A DNA stretch of 64,000 nt from Clostridia bacterium (GTDB taxonomy: Bacteria; Bacillota; Clostridia; TANB77; CAG-508), in NCBI GenBank assembly GCA_017429505.1, contig JAFROW010000013.1:124001-188000 (forward strand). Reading direction: 5' to 3'. Shown one piece after another: positions 1 through 9,543 of this stretch. Position numbers and translations under genes: made by a program. The notes under the pieces were generated by a model that was not told the DNA's origin, made no database searches, and saw nothing but the letters and a program-made list of their open reading frames with translations. Within the stretch, counting starts at the first letter, position 1. Every line of letters starts with the position of its first letter.

Positions 1-897
1 TATGATATTTGTATATAAACTTCCTGGACCAATTATAATGCTATCTGCATTTTGTATAGCTTCTACAACTCCTAGTGTAGGCTTACAATTACTTGGGCTC
101 AAATATACCCTGCTAATTTTTGTAAGCTTATCATAAACCATACTTGCAATTTTAGATTTTTCTTCTACGACATAACCATTTCCAAGCTCTGCACATATCT
201 TCATTTCATCTTCTGTAACAGGTAAAACTTTTCCATAAATTTTAAAAATATCATTGCTATTTTTTACAGATTCAGCTAAAGATTTGGAAATATCCTTCAT
301 TGCTTCAAAATATATATCTGAAAATGCAATATTTTTTAAAGTTCCTTTTTTAAACCTATAATTTAAAAGATCAGGAATTTTGCTATTATCTTGGGTTGCA
401 AGTGAAGCTAGTCCATTTTTTATGTCTTCAAGTTGTAAATATCTGAGTTTTTCAGTATCTTTTGCTAAATTTTCACCATAATTTGATACTGTAACAATAG
501 CTGTAATATTGCTAGTATATCTTTTAAGTCCATCAAGTATTGTATTTAGTCCGCTTCCTCCACCTATTACGACTATATTAGGTCCTTGTTCATAAATATT
601 TTTGTTAAAAATTAATGAATTAATATTTACTTTTTTCTTTCTAGAAATTCTGTCATCTGTTGCCTCTACAAATAACTCCATAGTTCTTTTATTTAAATAT
701 ATTAATCCTAAAATTACTGCAGTAAATCCTAATGTAAAAAATATTATTATTTTTGCTGCATGTTTAAAAGTAATTGCATTTGTTGAAGTAATTATGTTTG
801 CAATTCCATAAGATACTAACACTACTCCTATTAAAATTAATAGTATCCATCTTTTCATTTTTGAGCTGTTTTTAAACCATTCAAATAAGCCTTTCAT
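1..897 (-). CDS. yvcK: YvcK/CofD-like UDP-GlcNAc-binding protein, partial
   Basis: The reading frame starts at an ATG at 897 and runs off the window start without a stop, so the C-terminus is missing. The first 65 or so residues hold two predicted membrane segments. The CofD/YvcK fold then begins with VVIGGGSGL near residues 109-117, and the last visible part contains IIGPGSLYT, both typical of the family. YvcK proteins bind UDP-N-acetylglucosamine and are needed for normal cell-wall synthesis on gluconeogenic carbon sources; that role is family knowledge, not seen here. The gene lies 75 bp downstream of murB. In many Firmicutes rapZ sits between or beside these genes and whiA follows yvcK. 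No rapZ is present in the gap here, and whiA would lie outside the window. Confidence 0.85.
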   Translation of the reverse strand, partial: MKGLFEWFKNSSKMKRWILLILIGVVLVSYGIANIITSTNAITFKHAAKIIIFFTLGFTAVILGLIYLNKRTMELFVEATDDRISRKKKVNINSLIFNKNIYEQGPNIVVIGGGSGLNTILDGLKRYTSNITAIVTVSNYGENLAKDTEKLRYLQLEDIKNGLASLATQDNSKIPDLLNYRFKKGTLKNIAFSDIYFEAMKDISKSLAESVKNSNDIFKIYGKVLPVTEDEMKICAELGNGYVVEEKSKIASMVYDKLTKISRVYLSPSNCKPTLGVVEAIQNADSIIIGPGSLYTNII

Positions 898-972
898 TTT
901 ATATCATTTCCTTTCCGTGTTGATAGGGACTGTCTCTTTATCTACACACTTTGTTGAATAATGCCAATTTTT

Positions 973-1887
973 TTATATTATTTCTACTTCTTCTTCGATT
1001 TGTACCCCAAACTTTTCAAAAACTTTTTTCTTGGTGTATGCTATTAAATCTAAAATATCTTTTGAAGTTGCATTTCCTTTGTTTATAATAAATCCTGCAT
1101 GCTTTTCCGAAATTTGTGCTCCTCCAATTTGATAGCCTTTTAAACCGCATTCGTCGATTAATTTTGCAGTAATAAATCCATCTACACGTTTAAAAGTGCT
1201 TCCAGCTGATGGAAATTCTGTAGGTTGTTTTTCTTTTCTCTGTTTCAAATATTCATTCATTTTCTGTTCTATTTCTGCTGTATTGCCATTTCGTAGTTGA
1301 ATAGTTGTTTCTAAAATAATATAGTTATTTTTTTTAAAAACACTATTTCTATATTCAAGATGTTGTTGTTTATTTTTTAATATTTCTATATTTCCTGTTT
1401 CTTTGTTTAATACTTTTGTCTCAACTATTATATCTTTTATTTCCTTACCATAAGCTCCTGCATTCATGTAATTTGCTCCACCTATAGTACCTGGAATTCC
1501 AGCCAGTTCTTCAAATCCTGTTATTCCTCGTTTTTTTAGTTCTTGTGCAAGTGACATAACTTTCACACCTGCACCTGCTTTTACAAGTACGCCAAAATCA
1601 GATTCTAAAATATCTATGTTATCAAGTACAATCTTTAAGACTATTCCTTTTATTCCTTCGTCTGAAACAAGTAAATTACTTCCATTTCCAATTATGTATA
1701 ATTTTATTTTATTTGTTTTAGCATATTGAAATATGTTTTGTATATCTTCTATTGTTTTTGCTGTAATATAAAATTCTGCAGGTCCTCCTGTTTTAAATGA
1801 TGTGTGTTTTGACATTGGTTCATCTATTTTAATGTTATCTTTAGGAATAATTTTTCTTAAGTCTTGTAAAATTTTTTGTTTATCCAA
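973..1887 (-). CDS. murB: UDP-N-acetylenolpyruvoylglucosamine reductase MurB
   Basis: This 304-residue protein is a full-length MurB, the FAD/NADPH enzyme that reduces UDP-GlcNAc-enolpyruvate to UDP-MurNAc in the cytoplasm. The FAD-binding part shows GNGSNLLVSDEG near residue 67 and the hallmark GIPGTIGGANYMNAGAYG near residue 130. The catalytic serine lies in PSAGSTFKR near residue 226, and the C-terminal GGAQISEKHAGFI block is also conserved. The upstream pilin-like gene ends only 21 bp before the start, so the two could be co-transcribed. Downstream is yvcK, giving a murB-yvcK wall-synthesis pair. Confidence 0.95.
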   Translation of the reverse strand: MDKQKILQDLRKIIPKDNIKIDEPMSKHTSFKTGGPAEFYITAKTIEDIQNIFQYAKTNKIKLYIIGNGSNLLVSDEGIKGIVLKIVLDNIDILESDFGVLVKAGAGVKVMSLAQELKKRGITGFEELAGIPGTIGGANYMNAGAYGKEIKDIIVETKVLNKETGNIEILKNKQQHLEYRNSVFKKNNYIILETTIQLRNGNTAEIEQKMNEYLKQRKEKQPTEFPSAGSTFKRVDGFITAKLIDECGLKGYQIGGAQISEKHAGFIINKGNATSKDILDLIAYTKKKVFEKFGVQIEEEVEII

Positions 1888-1908
1888 TTTTTTTCACACT
1901 CACTTTCG

Positions 1909-2409
1909 TTATTTTGCATAAATATATAATGCATCTCCATTGCTTATTTTCTTCTGAGTAATATTAAAAACCTCACCTGTTGAATAATTTACAACATACT
2001 CATCTTTTTTATGTATATTCTCTAGTCCCATTTCTTTTAAATCCCCAGGTCCAACTTTATAATAAAACAATCCTGGATCTGTTTCACTTATTCCATCATA
2101 TGACTCAACTTTCAAAGACTCACTACTTCCCAATTGATTAAATTCACTAAGTGCTTCTGCATAAGTCATTGAATCTCCTTTTAAAACCATTTTATTTCCT
2201 AGTTGGTTATATTTTAAATATGTTTCTATTACAGCTTGCTGAATTTTAGTTAATTCTGATGATGCTGTTTTATCTTTAGATTCAGTTATACTATTTTTAT
2301 TTCCTGTTAATTCACCTATACCCACTCCTGCTAAAATTAGCAAAATTATAATTGTAATAACTAAGGCTATTAATGTTATGCCTTTTTTCTCTTTTATTAT
2401 ATTTTTCAT
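1909..2409 (-). CDS. Type IV pilin-like secreted protein (N-methylation motif)
   Basis: The protein starts with a short basic stretch, then KKGITLIALVITI followed by a single hydrophobic helix, which is the prepilin class III-like N-terminus cut by prepilin peptidase. I place the start at the ATG at 2409, because AGAGGT lies just upstream and the longer reading (to 2451) would put 14 unlikely residues before the motif. The mature part (about 140 residues) is rich in polar residues and matches no family I know. Two other genes in this window (9544-10641 and the interrupted one at 43607-47265) share the same N-terminal block but not the C-terminal part. It is probably exported as a surface or pseudopilin protein; the function is unknown. 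Confidence 0.75.
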   Translation of the reverse strand: MKNIIKEKKGITLIALVITIIILLILAGVGIGELTGNKNSITESKDKTASSELTKIQQAVIETYLKYNQLGNKMVLKGDSMTYAEALSEFNQLGSSESLKVESYDGISETDPGLFYYKVGPGDLKEMGLENIHKKDEYVVNYSTGEVFNITQKKISNGDALYIYAK

Positions 2410-2527
2410 ATATAACCTCTTTTCTATAATTCTTTTGTTTAAAATTTTCAATAATATAATATCATTGTTTTGAATTTTTTACAAGAGTTTTTTTTATTTT
2501 TATATTGATAAAACTTATGTAACTATT

Positions 2528-2570
2528 AAAATCGTGTAACTACTATATTTTATAGTAATTACACGATTTT
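2528..2570 (-). terminator. Rho-independent terminator of ssrA
   Basis: A long hairpin with near-perfect arms (ATCGTGTAACTACTATA and its complement) directly follows the tmRNA 3' end and is followed by TTTT on the minus strand. Confidence 0.8.
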
Positions 2571-2571
2571 T

Positions 2572-2927
2572 TGGTGGAGGCGAGGAGAGTTGAACTCCTG
2601 TCCACTATACCTTCCATGAAAACTTCTCCGAGTGCAGTTTATTCTTTAAATTCATCTATTTAACGAAAATAAACATTCTTTAAATAGATATATCTTCTAA
2701 ATACCCTTTACTTCCGAAGAAAAAGTAAATTCGTTTCCCACTAAAATGGCATTTTTATAAATATGTGGGTATATCTATAAAAACGTAGCGCGCCCTTAGG
2801 CAGCAGCTAATTCGTAATTTTCGCTATTTGCGTTTATATTTATTTTTGCTTTTTTATAGTGGCCAAAGCAACCATCCACTACTCGCTATTTGCACTTCTA
2901 GTATAATGTCGAAACCATTACACCCCC
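2572..2927 (-). ncRNA. ssrA: transfer-messenger RNA (tmRNA)
   Basis: The 356-nt RNA starts GGGGGTG and ends CGCCTCCACCA, and these ends pair as the acceptor stem of the tRNA-like domain. A T-arm-like GGAGTTCAACTCTCC precedes the 3' end. The tag reading frame is at 2796-2831: GCA AAT AGC GAA AAT TAC GAA TTA GCT GCT GCC TAA, encoding ANSENYELAAA, close to the known ANDENYALAA-type tags. With SmpB, tmRNA rescues stalled ribosomes and marks the unfinished protein for proteolysis. A good promoter lies just upstream and a strong terminator downstream. The CCA is genome-encoded. Confidence 0.97.
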
Positions 2928-2939
2928 ATGTATATTTTT

Positions 2940-2968
2940 ATTATACTATATTTTGTTCCGTTTTTCAA
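2940..2968 (-). promoter_or_regulatory. Sigma-A type promoter of ssrA
   Basis: On the minus strand TTGAAA and TATAAT are separated by 17 bp. The -10 box ends 12 bp before the mature tmRNA 5' end, which fits a short leader removed by RNase P. Confidence 0.75.
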
Positions 2969-2990
2969 TATTTTTGCATAAAAAGAGATG

Positions 2991-3042
2991 GAAAAGGGGA
3001 CAATTCTCTTTTCCAAAGTGAATTTTTGCCCCGTCCCCAAAT
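2991..3042. repeat. GGGGAC/GTCCCC intergenic motif, copy 1
   Basis: This stretch contains GGGGAC and, about 30 bp on, CCGTCCCCAAAT. The second motif recurs in the same orientation at 3799-3810, so the two copies flank the YdcF gene. Similar GGGGAC-rich repeats are known in some bacterial intergenic elements, but this assignment is only a suggestion. Confidence 0.35.
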
Positions 3043-3061
3043 TTATATATAATTTTTATAA

Positions 3062-3715
3062 TTAAAAAGGGGCAATCACTCCGTTTTTAAAAACAAATTT
3101 ATCATAACCCTTTTTCACTAAAATCTCATAAGCTTCCCAAACTTCTTTAGGTATATTCATATATATCTGCCAACCTTTTTCGTAGAATAATTTCATTCTC
3201 TGAATATCACCTACTAAAACATTTATCCATTCAGTCCCATTCTTTTTATAATAGTCTTCACAACTAATATTTTCCGAAGCAATAATAAGCTCATATTCTG
3301 GCATTATCTTTTTAAATGAAGCATAAACTCTTTTTTCATCATAAGGTTTACATACTACAATACATGATTTTATATTTTTTGAATAATTTTTTAGTAATTG
3401 CTTAGAAAACCTAAAATTATCTCCTAAATTAGTTGATTCTTTTTCAATCAATATTTTTTCTCGTGGAACACCTTTTTTAATAGCAATATCTTTAAATTTT
3501 TCTGCTTCAGTTTCATTCCATTTTTTCCTTGTTATTTTTCCTAATCCACCAGTAAAAATTAATAAATCTGCATACCCCTTTAAGTATAAATCTGAAGCAA
3601 CATCTGCAACTTTTATATCTACAGAACCTAATCCAATAATGCAATCTGACTTTTTTAATTCATAATTCATCTTCATATAATTCCACAAAATTTTTATTTT
3701 CTCTATATCTTCCAT
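3062..3715 (-). CDS. YdcF/DUF218-family protein
   Basis: This 217-residue protein has the DUF218 (YdcF/SanA/ElyC) pattern: an early IIGLGSVD, LLIFTGGLG near residue 53, then ESTNLGDNFRFS around residue 93 and a KPYDEKRV segment. Members adopt a Rossmann-like fold. Some affect envelope integrity and E. coli YdcF binds S-adenosylmethionine, but no general activity is established. No signal peptide or membrane segment is visible, so it is likely cytoplasmic. It stands alone between polC and ssrA and is flanked by two copies of a CCGTCCCCAAAT motif. Confidence 0.75.
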   Translation of the reverse strand: MEDIEKIKILWNYMKMNYELKKSDCIIGLGSVDIKVADVASDLYLKGYADLLIFTGGLGKITRKKWNETEAEKFKDIAIKKGVPREKILIEKESTNLGDNFRFSKQLLKNYSKNIKSCIVVCKPYDEKRVYASFKKIMPEYELIIASENISCEDYYKKNGTEWINVLVGDIQRMKLFYEKGWQIYMNIPKEVWEAYEILVKKGYDKFVFKNGVIAPF

Positions 3716-3815
3716 ATTTTCTAAAAACCTTTCATATATTGTTAAAATACGTTTTTGAGTAAAATAGTTAAAAGTTTAATAAAGGTTACTTTTTTCCTCC
3801 GTCCCCAAATTAGCT

Positions 3816-6800
3816 TTATCCAAATAAACTTATTTGGTTACTTTCTTGCATTCCATCTAAGCATCCGAACTGACGCAATAATTCTATAATTGAATCTCCG
3901 ACTTTGGCTCCTTGGCGTATTTCATCTATAGACATAAATTCTTCTTTTTGTGCTGATTTGTATAAAGATTCTGCTGCAATTGGGCCCATTCCTGCTATAC
4001 TGCTAAATGGTGGTCTTATTGCTCCATCTTCTATTTGGAAATTTTTCCAATGTGATTTATACAAATCTATTGGTAAAAATTTAAATCCTCTTTCATACAT
4101 TTCCAAAACAAGCTCTAAAACCGGATACATATCTTGGTCTTTTTTAGCTGCAGCATTTCCTTGCATTTCTATTTCTTTCATTTTGTTTTTTACTTTTTCT
4201 TTTCCATAAATCATACTTGCTGCATCAAAATTGTCTGCTGCTCTTATAGAGAAAAATGCACTATAATATGCTAAAGGTTGGTGAACCTTAAACCATGCTA
4301 TTCTAAAAGCATTTGTAACATAAGCTGCTGCATGGGCTTTTGGGAACATGTATTTAATTTTTTCGCATGAATCTATATACCAATCTGGTACATCATTTTG
4401 TTTCATAAGTTCTTTATATTCTGGCCATTTGGCTTCTTTTCCTTTTGCAACTTTTCCTTTACGTACAGACTCCATTATTTTAAATGCTTTATTTGGCTCT
4501 AGTCCTTTTTTCATAAGATATATCATAATATCATCACGACAACATATTGCATCTTTTAGTGTAACTGTTCCATTTTCTACTAAAACTTGAGCATTATTTA
4601 GCCACACATCTGTACCATGTGATAGTCCTGAAATTCTAATTAATTCGTCAAAAGTTTGAGGTTTTGTGTCTACAAGCATTCCTCTTACAAATTTTGTACC
4701 AAATTCTGGTACTCCATAGCTTCCAACCTTTGATTTTATTTGCTCAGGAGTAACTCCTAAAGCATCTGTTGAACTAAAAATTGACATTGTATCTTTATCA
4801 TCTAAAGGTACTTTTGTAGGGTCTATCCCTGTTATATCTTGAAGCATTCTTATAACTGTTGGATCTTCGTGGCCTAGTATATCAAGTTTCAAAAGGTTTT
4901 GGTCTATTGAGTGATAATCAAAATGTGTTGTTATAATATCTGAATTAGGATCATCTGCGGGGTGCTGTATAGGTGTAAATTCATATATTTCTCTTCCTTT
5001 AGGAACAACTATAATTCCTCCAGGGTGTTGACCGGTTGTTCTTTTTATTCCTGTGCATCCACCAGAAAGTCTTTGAATTTCTGCACTATTTGTAGGAATA
5101 TGTCTTTCTTCAAAATATTTTTTTACATATCCAAATGCAGTTTTATCTGCAACAGTACCAACTGTTCCTGCTTTAAATGTTGTACCTTTTCCAAATATAA
5201 CTTCTGTATATTTATGTGCTTTTGCTTGATATTCTCCAGAAAAGTTTAAGTCTATATCAGGCTCTTTATCTCCATTAAAACCTAAAAATGTTTCAAATGG
5301 GATATCCATACCATCTTTATCTAGCTTATGACCACATTTTGGACAATCCTTATCTGGCAAGTCAAATCCATTTTGATATCCATAATCTGTAAAATCTGAA
5401 TATTTACAATTCGGACATCTGTAGTGTGCAGGTAAAGAATTAACTTCTGTTATACCTGTCATATTTGCAACAAATGATGAACCAACAGATCCACGTGAGC
5501 CTACTATATAGCCATCATCATTTGACTTCCACACTAATTTTTGTGCAATTATGTACATAACAGAAAAGCCATTTTTTATAATAGAATCAAGTTCTTTATC
5601 AAGTCTTGTTTGAACTATTTCAGGAAGTGGATCTCCATATAATTCGTGTGCCTTACTATATGCAATATCTTTAATTGTTTGCTCACAACCCGGGATGTGT
5701 GGTGGACATTTTTCAGGTGAAATTGGTGAAATTTGTTCACACATATCTGCTATTTTGTTTGTATTTGTAACAACAACTTCATAAGCCTTCTCATCACCTA
5801 AATAACTGAATTCTTCTAGCATTTCGTTTGTAGTTCTCAAATATAAAGGTGCTTGATTATCTGCATCTTTATAACCTTGTCCTGCTTCTAAAATTCTTCT
5901 ATAAACCTCATCTTGTGGATCTAAGAAATGCACATCACATGTTGCAACAACTGGCTTATTTAACTTTTCTCCAAGCTCTACAATTTTTCTATTTATATTT
6001 CTCAAAGCCTCTTCATCAGGCACTTTGCCTTCTCTTACCAAAAACTGATTGTTTCCAATTGGCTGTATTTCTAGGTAATCGTAATCTTGTGCGATTTCTT
6101 CTATTTCTTCATCTGATTTACCAAGTTCTATTGCTTGATATAATTCTCCTGCCTCACAGGCACTTCCTAAAATTAATCCTTCAGAATACTTTTTATACAA
6201 ACTCTTTAGGATTCTAGGTTTTTTGTAAAAATATTTTAAATGTGAAATAGATATTAGCTTATATAAATTTTTAAGCCCTACATAATTTGTAGCTAAAATA
6301 ATTGCATGATATGGTCTAAGTTGCTTATATTCGTTCTTTTTAGCTTCTGCATCTTGAGCTTTAAGCTCTATATCTTGAACAGTTGTCGCACCTCTTTTTA
6401 AAAGCTCTTTCATCATTTCATTCAAGACTTTAACTGTTGTATCTACATCATCTAAAGCACGATGGGCAACTTCAACTTTTATTTTTAAATAATCTGCAAT
6501 TTTTCCAAGCTTATATTTTTTTAAGTTTGGATAAATCTTTCTAGCCAAAGCTAAAGTATCTACATAAGTATAGTCAAAATCATACCCTAAATCTTTTGCA
6601 ACATATTTTAAAAATCCTACGTCGAATGTAGCATTATGTGCAACTATAACTGAATCTCCAAGAAACTCTAAAATTTTCGGAAATACTTTTTCTATAGTTT
6701 CTGCTGTCTTTACCATGTCATCTGTAATGTTTGTAACTTCTACAACTCTTGGTGGAATTGGCTTTTCAGGATTTACAAAACAAGAAAAACTATCTATTAC

Positions 6801-8270
6801 TTCTCCATTTTTAACCTTCATAATCCCAACTTCTGTTATTTTTTCTGTTTTTGGAGAAAATCCTGTTGTTTCTAAGTCTAGCACACAATATGTAGTATCT
6901 ATTTTTTGACCTTTATAGTTTGAAACTACACTTGTTCCATCAGGCACTAGATATGCTTCTACTCCGTAAATAACTTTCATATCAGGATTATCTACTCCAA
7001 GCAATTTATGTGCTTCTGGAAATGCTTGCACAACTCCATGGTCTGTAATTGCAATAGACTTCCAACCCCATTTCATTGCACGTTTTATAAGGTCTGTTGC
7101 TGATGTCATTGCGTCCATTTGACTCATATTTGTGTGCATATGAAGTTCTACTCTTTTAACATCTGCTAAATCTTGCCTTACAGTCTTTTTCATTCCTTCT
7201 GTTTCTATTACCACATTTGCTAAAATTTCCATTTCATGTGTAAAGTTACTTATTCCTGACTTTCCTTCAAGTTTTACACCTTTTGCTTTTGAAAGCTTTC
7301 CAACTAGTTTTGCCTTTTCTTCAGGTTTTGCAAAAACTTTACAACTAATTGTACTTGTTCCGTCATACACATTAAATGAAATCAAAAACTTACCACTTTT
7401 AAGTTCTTTTTCTTCTATACTTCCACCCAAAATCTCTCCACTTATTGCAGCCATATCATCTTCTGGCGAAATATCTGCTACATTTATTATATTTGTTTTT
7501 AAAGTCATATTTCTACCATAAATTAAAGGAGAATCTTCTTCAAATTCTTTCTCTAATAACTTAACTTCATTTATTGGTGGCTCATCTATTGGAGGAGGTG
7601 GCATAGGTGGCATATCTCCTGCATTTGCACCTTGAGTATTTTGAGCATTTTGCACATTTTGAGCCTTTTTCTTTGCTTCTTGTTTTTCCTCTGCTATTTT
7701 TTCTCCTAAACTACTATGTTCTAAAGCAAGCTCCAAAGCTTGTCTCTGGTTCTTTTCAATTCTTTTTTTGATATCTGCCTTTTCTTCATCATTTAATCTT
7801 TCCACAAAAGATATTTTATAGTTTTTATTAAATAGATTTTTAATTACTCTTTCAAGCTCTCTATCTAATTTTCTGCCTCTTAAAAAATCTGCACCTTTAA
7901 TCTTCATGTTAACTGTAATACTGTTTCCTTCTATTTCTATTGTGCTTTTAAGCAAAATCATAGGCTTCATTAATGGATATTTATGAACCATATATGCAAT
8001 CAAATTTTTCCATTCTTTTTGGATTTCATTAATTTTTACATCTTCACTATATTTTATTTTTATATCTACATTTTCAAACTGAAATCTTTCACGCAAAAAT
8101 TGTTCAAATAACCATAAATCCTTTAATTCCAAATATACATCACTTGTAATTTGCACATCTAGCACATTTGCCTTTTTTATAAGATTCATTTGCTTTATTT
8201 GCGCATTTTTTATATATGATTCCTGCTTATAGTCACTAAATACTTCCCCTATTTTTTTTGTTGTTTCCAC
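3816..8270 (-). CDS. polC: DNA polymerase III PolC-type alpha subunit
   Basis: This 1484-residue protein is the replicative polymerase of low-GC Gram-positives. In order it has: an N-terminal PolC domain; a proline-rich linker (MPPMPPPP) near residue 217; an OB-fold around residues 270-360; the first PHP part with LHMHTNMSQMDAMT near residue 376; an inserted DnaQ-like 3'-5' exonuclease starting VLDLETTGF near residue 460 and ending with ALDDVDTT; then the rest of PHP and the polymerase core. A zinc ribbon (CPNC...CPKCG) lies near residues 952-985, and EPDIDLNFSG holds catalytic aspartates. The C-terminus is QISLFG, a beta-clamp binding motif. The length is normal for the family. It forms a single-gene transcription unit here. 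Confidence 0.98.
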   Translation of the reverse strand: METTKKIGEVFSDYKQESYIKNAQIKQMNLIKKANVLDVQITSDVYLELKDLWLFEQFLRERFQFENVDIKIKYSEDVKINEIQKEWKNLIAYMVHKYPLMKPMILLKSTIEIEGNSITVNMKIKGADFLRGRKLDRELERVIKNLFNKNYKISFVERLNDEEKADIKKRIEKNQRQALELALEHSSLGEKIAEEKQEAKKKAQNVQNAQNTQGANAGDMPPMPPPPIDEPPINEVKLLEKEFEEDSPLIYGRNMTLKTNIINVADISPEDDMAAISGEILGGSIEEKELKSGKFLISFNVYDGTSTISCKVFAKPEEKAKLVGKLSKAKGVKLEGKSGISNFTHEMEILANVVIETEGMKKTVRQDLADVKRVELHMHTNMSQMDAMTSATDLIKRAMKWGWKSIAITDHGVVQAFPEAHKLLGVDNPDMKVIYGVEAYLVPDGTSVVSNYKGQKIDTTYCVLDLETTGFSPKTEKITEVGIMKVKNGEVIDSFSCFVNPEKPIPPRVVEVTNITDDMVKTAETIEKVFPKILEFLGDSVIVAHNATFDVGFLKYVAKDLGYDFDYTYVDTLALARKIYPNLKKYKLGKIADYLKIKVEVAHRALDDVDTTVKVLNEMMKELLKRGATTVQDIELKAQDAEAKKNEYKQLRPYHAIILATNYVGLKNLYKLISISHLKYFYKKPRILKSLYKKYSEGLILGSACEAGELYQAIELGKSDEEIEEIAQDYDYLEIQPIGNNQFLVREGKVPDEEALRNINRKIVELGEKLNKPVVATCDVHFLDPQDEVYRRILEAGQGYKDADNQAPLYLRTTNEMLEEFSYLGDEKAYEVVVTNTNKIADMCEQISPISPEKCPPHIPGCEQTIKDIAYSKAHELYGDPLPEIVQTRLDKELDSIIKNGFSVMYIIAQKLVWKSNDDGYIVGSRGSVGSSFVANMTGITEVNSLPAHYRCPNCKYSDFTDYGYQNGFDLPDKDCPKCGHKLDKDGMDIPFETFLGFNGDKEPDIDLNFSGEYQAKAHKYTEVIFGKGTTFKAGTVGTVADKTAFGYVKKYFEERHIPTNSAEIQRLSGGCTGIKRTTGQHPGGIIVVPKGREIYEFTPIQHPADDPNSDIITTHFDYHSIDQNLLKLDILGHEDPTVIRMLQDITGIDPTKVPLDDKDTMSIFSSTDALGVTPEQIKSKVGSYGVPEFGTKFVRGMLVDTKPQTFDELIRISGLSHGTDVWLNNAQVLVENGTVTLKDAICCRDDIMIYLMKKGLEPNKAFKIMESVRKGKVAKGKEAKWPEYKELMKQNDVPDWYIDSCEKIKYMFPKAHAAAYVTNAFRIAWFKVHQPLAYYSAFFSIRAADNFDAASMIYGKEKVKNKMKEIEMQGNAAAKKDQDMYPVLELVLEMYERGFKFLPIDLYKSHWKNFQIEDGAIRPPFSSIAGMGPIAAESLYKSAQKEEFMSIDEIRQGAKVGDSIIELLRQFGCLDGMQESNQISLFG

Positions 8271-8409
8271 TTTTTTCGTTTCCCTTTCTAATGTATAAAT
8301 ATTTCCCTAAAATTATTTTTTATTTATACTTTATAAGCATACATCATTTGCCCGAAAAAAACAAGCGAACATTTATAAATTTTTTATCAAATTTCTCCTT
8401 CTATCATTT

Positions 8410-9285
8410 TTAGCTTATATACTTTTCAATAATCTTAGTAATATCATTATTTTCAATTATATTAATCGCAAAACATTTCTTTCCTAAATCCTTTATTGAA
8501 GCTCCTATATGAAATAATTCTTTTTCGTCTATTATTATAAATCTATCATGAAATTTATCTGTTTTGACTACTTTTAGTGTAGGATATTGTTTATTAAATT
8601 TTTGAATATCTATGTTTTGTATATTACTTTTATTTGATGTTATAATTACAACTTCTACATTTTCTTTCTTTTTTGATAGCATTTTTTATACACTATCATC
8701 AATGTAGTTATCTATTATTGTAATTTTATTTTTTGCTCTTTTAATAATATCTATAATCAAACTATATGCATCATAAATTTGTCCATCAAAAAATATTCTT
8801 TGATTTTTTATTTGCTTTTCATGTATTTTATCAAAAACTAAATCAAATTTTTTGTTATTTTCAATCTGTTGGTATTCTAATGTTGTAACTCTTTCAAATA
8901 ATTCACCATTGTCCTTTAAAAAATGTCTCATTTTCACAAATGCTTCTACTATTTTTACACTTACTTTTATTGCTGTCTCACTTTTTAACAAACTAGAAAG
9001 CATTATTATTCCTTGTTCAGTAAAAACATATGGAAGGTATCTATTGTTTCTTTTGTATGCGATCACAATTTGTGATCGCATATTCTCCATTTCGTCTTCT
9101 GTTAATTGAAAACAAAATTCCTCAGGAAACCTATCAATATTTCTCTTTAATGCTTGGTTTATAGCCCTAGTTTCAGTATGATACAAATTAGCAACATCTG
9201 AATCTAACATTACTTGCTTTCCTCTTATATTGTATATTAAATTTTGAATTTCTTCGGTAGTAGTTAAATTTAATTCTTTATTCAT
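8410..9285 (-). pseudogene. ORF6N-domain protein broken by an in-frame stop
   Basis: Residues 1-120 of the first part form an ORF6N/KilA-N-like domain (IRGKQVMLDSDVANLYHTET..., FVFTEQGI-type segment YVFTEQGIIML), common in phage-derived DNA-binding proteins. The frame stops at 8686-8688 after DNYIDDSV and continues in the same frame from 8682 with MLSKKKENVEV...HDRFIIIDEKELFHIGAS. Related proteins, as I recall them, run through this junction uninterrupted as DNYIDD-V-L-T-L. A single TTA to TAA change could therefore explain the stop. The C-terminal HDRFIIID part resembles half of a phospholipase-D-like domain. The two parts could still be translated separately, but no convincing ribosome site precedes the second ATG. 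Likely a decayed phage-type gene. Confidence 0.75.
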
Positions 9286-9390
9286 TTTTACCTTCTTTCT
9301 GCCCTTAAATTATTAATTATCTCCCATAATCTATTCACTATTATAAAACTTGTGTTCGCAGATGTCAAGTAAAATTTTACACTAGAAATA

Positions 9391-9420
9391 AAAAAATGCA
9401 AGAAATTCTTGCATTTTTTT
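9391..9420. terminator. Intergenic rho-independent hairpin
   Basis: AAAAAATGCAAGAA and its complement surround a 3-nt loop and end in a T run. The hairpin is symmetric and can serve the minus-strand pilin-like gene, whose stop is at 9544, or the opposite strand. Confidence 0.6.
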
Positions 9421-9473
9421 ATGTTATACTCTTGTATAAATATTTAATATAAGTTTCATACTCCTCTATCACA

Positions 9474-9517
9474 TTCTTCAACATTCGTTACATTGCGAAA
9501 TACACTCAATTTAACAC
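9474..9517. repeat. Solo copy resembling an end of the IS91-like element
   Basis: TTCTTCAACATTCGTT followed by CATTGCGA, TAC and CAATTTA matches 35 of 44 positions with 47157-47200, the end of the IS91-family element. No transposase is nearby. It lies 27 bp past the stop of a pilin-like gene, the same gene type that the complete element interrupts. Confidence 0.5.
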
Positions 9518-9543
9518 AAAATAATATTATTCACTCAATTATA

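Noticed and set aside
2828..3052. A 74-residue plus-strand frame
   Set aside because: It runs antisense across the tmRNA 5' end and promoter; no ribosome site and no plausible protein.
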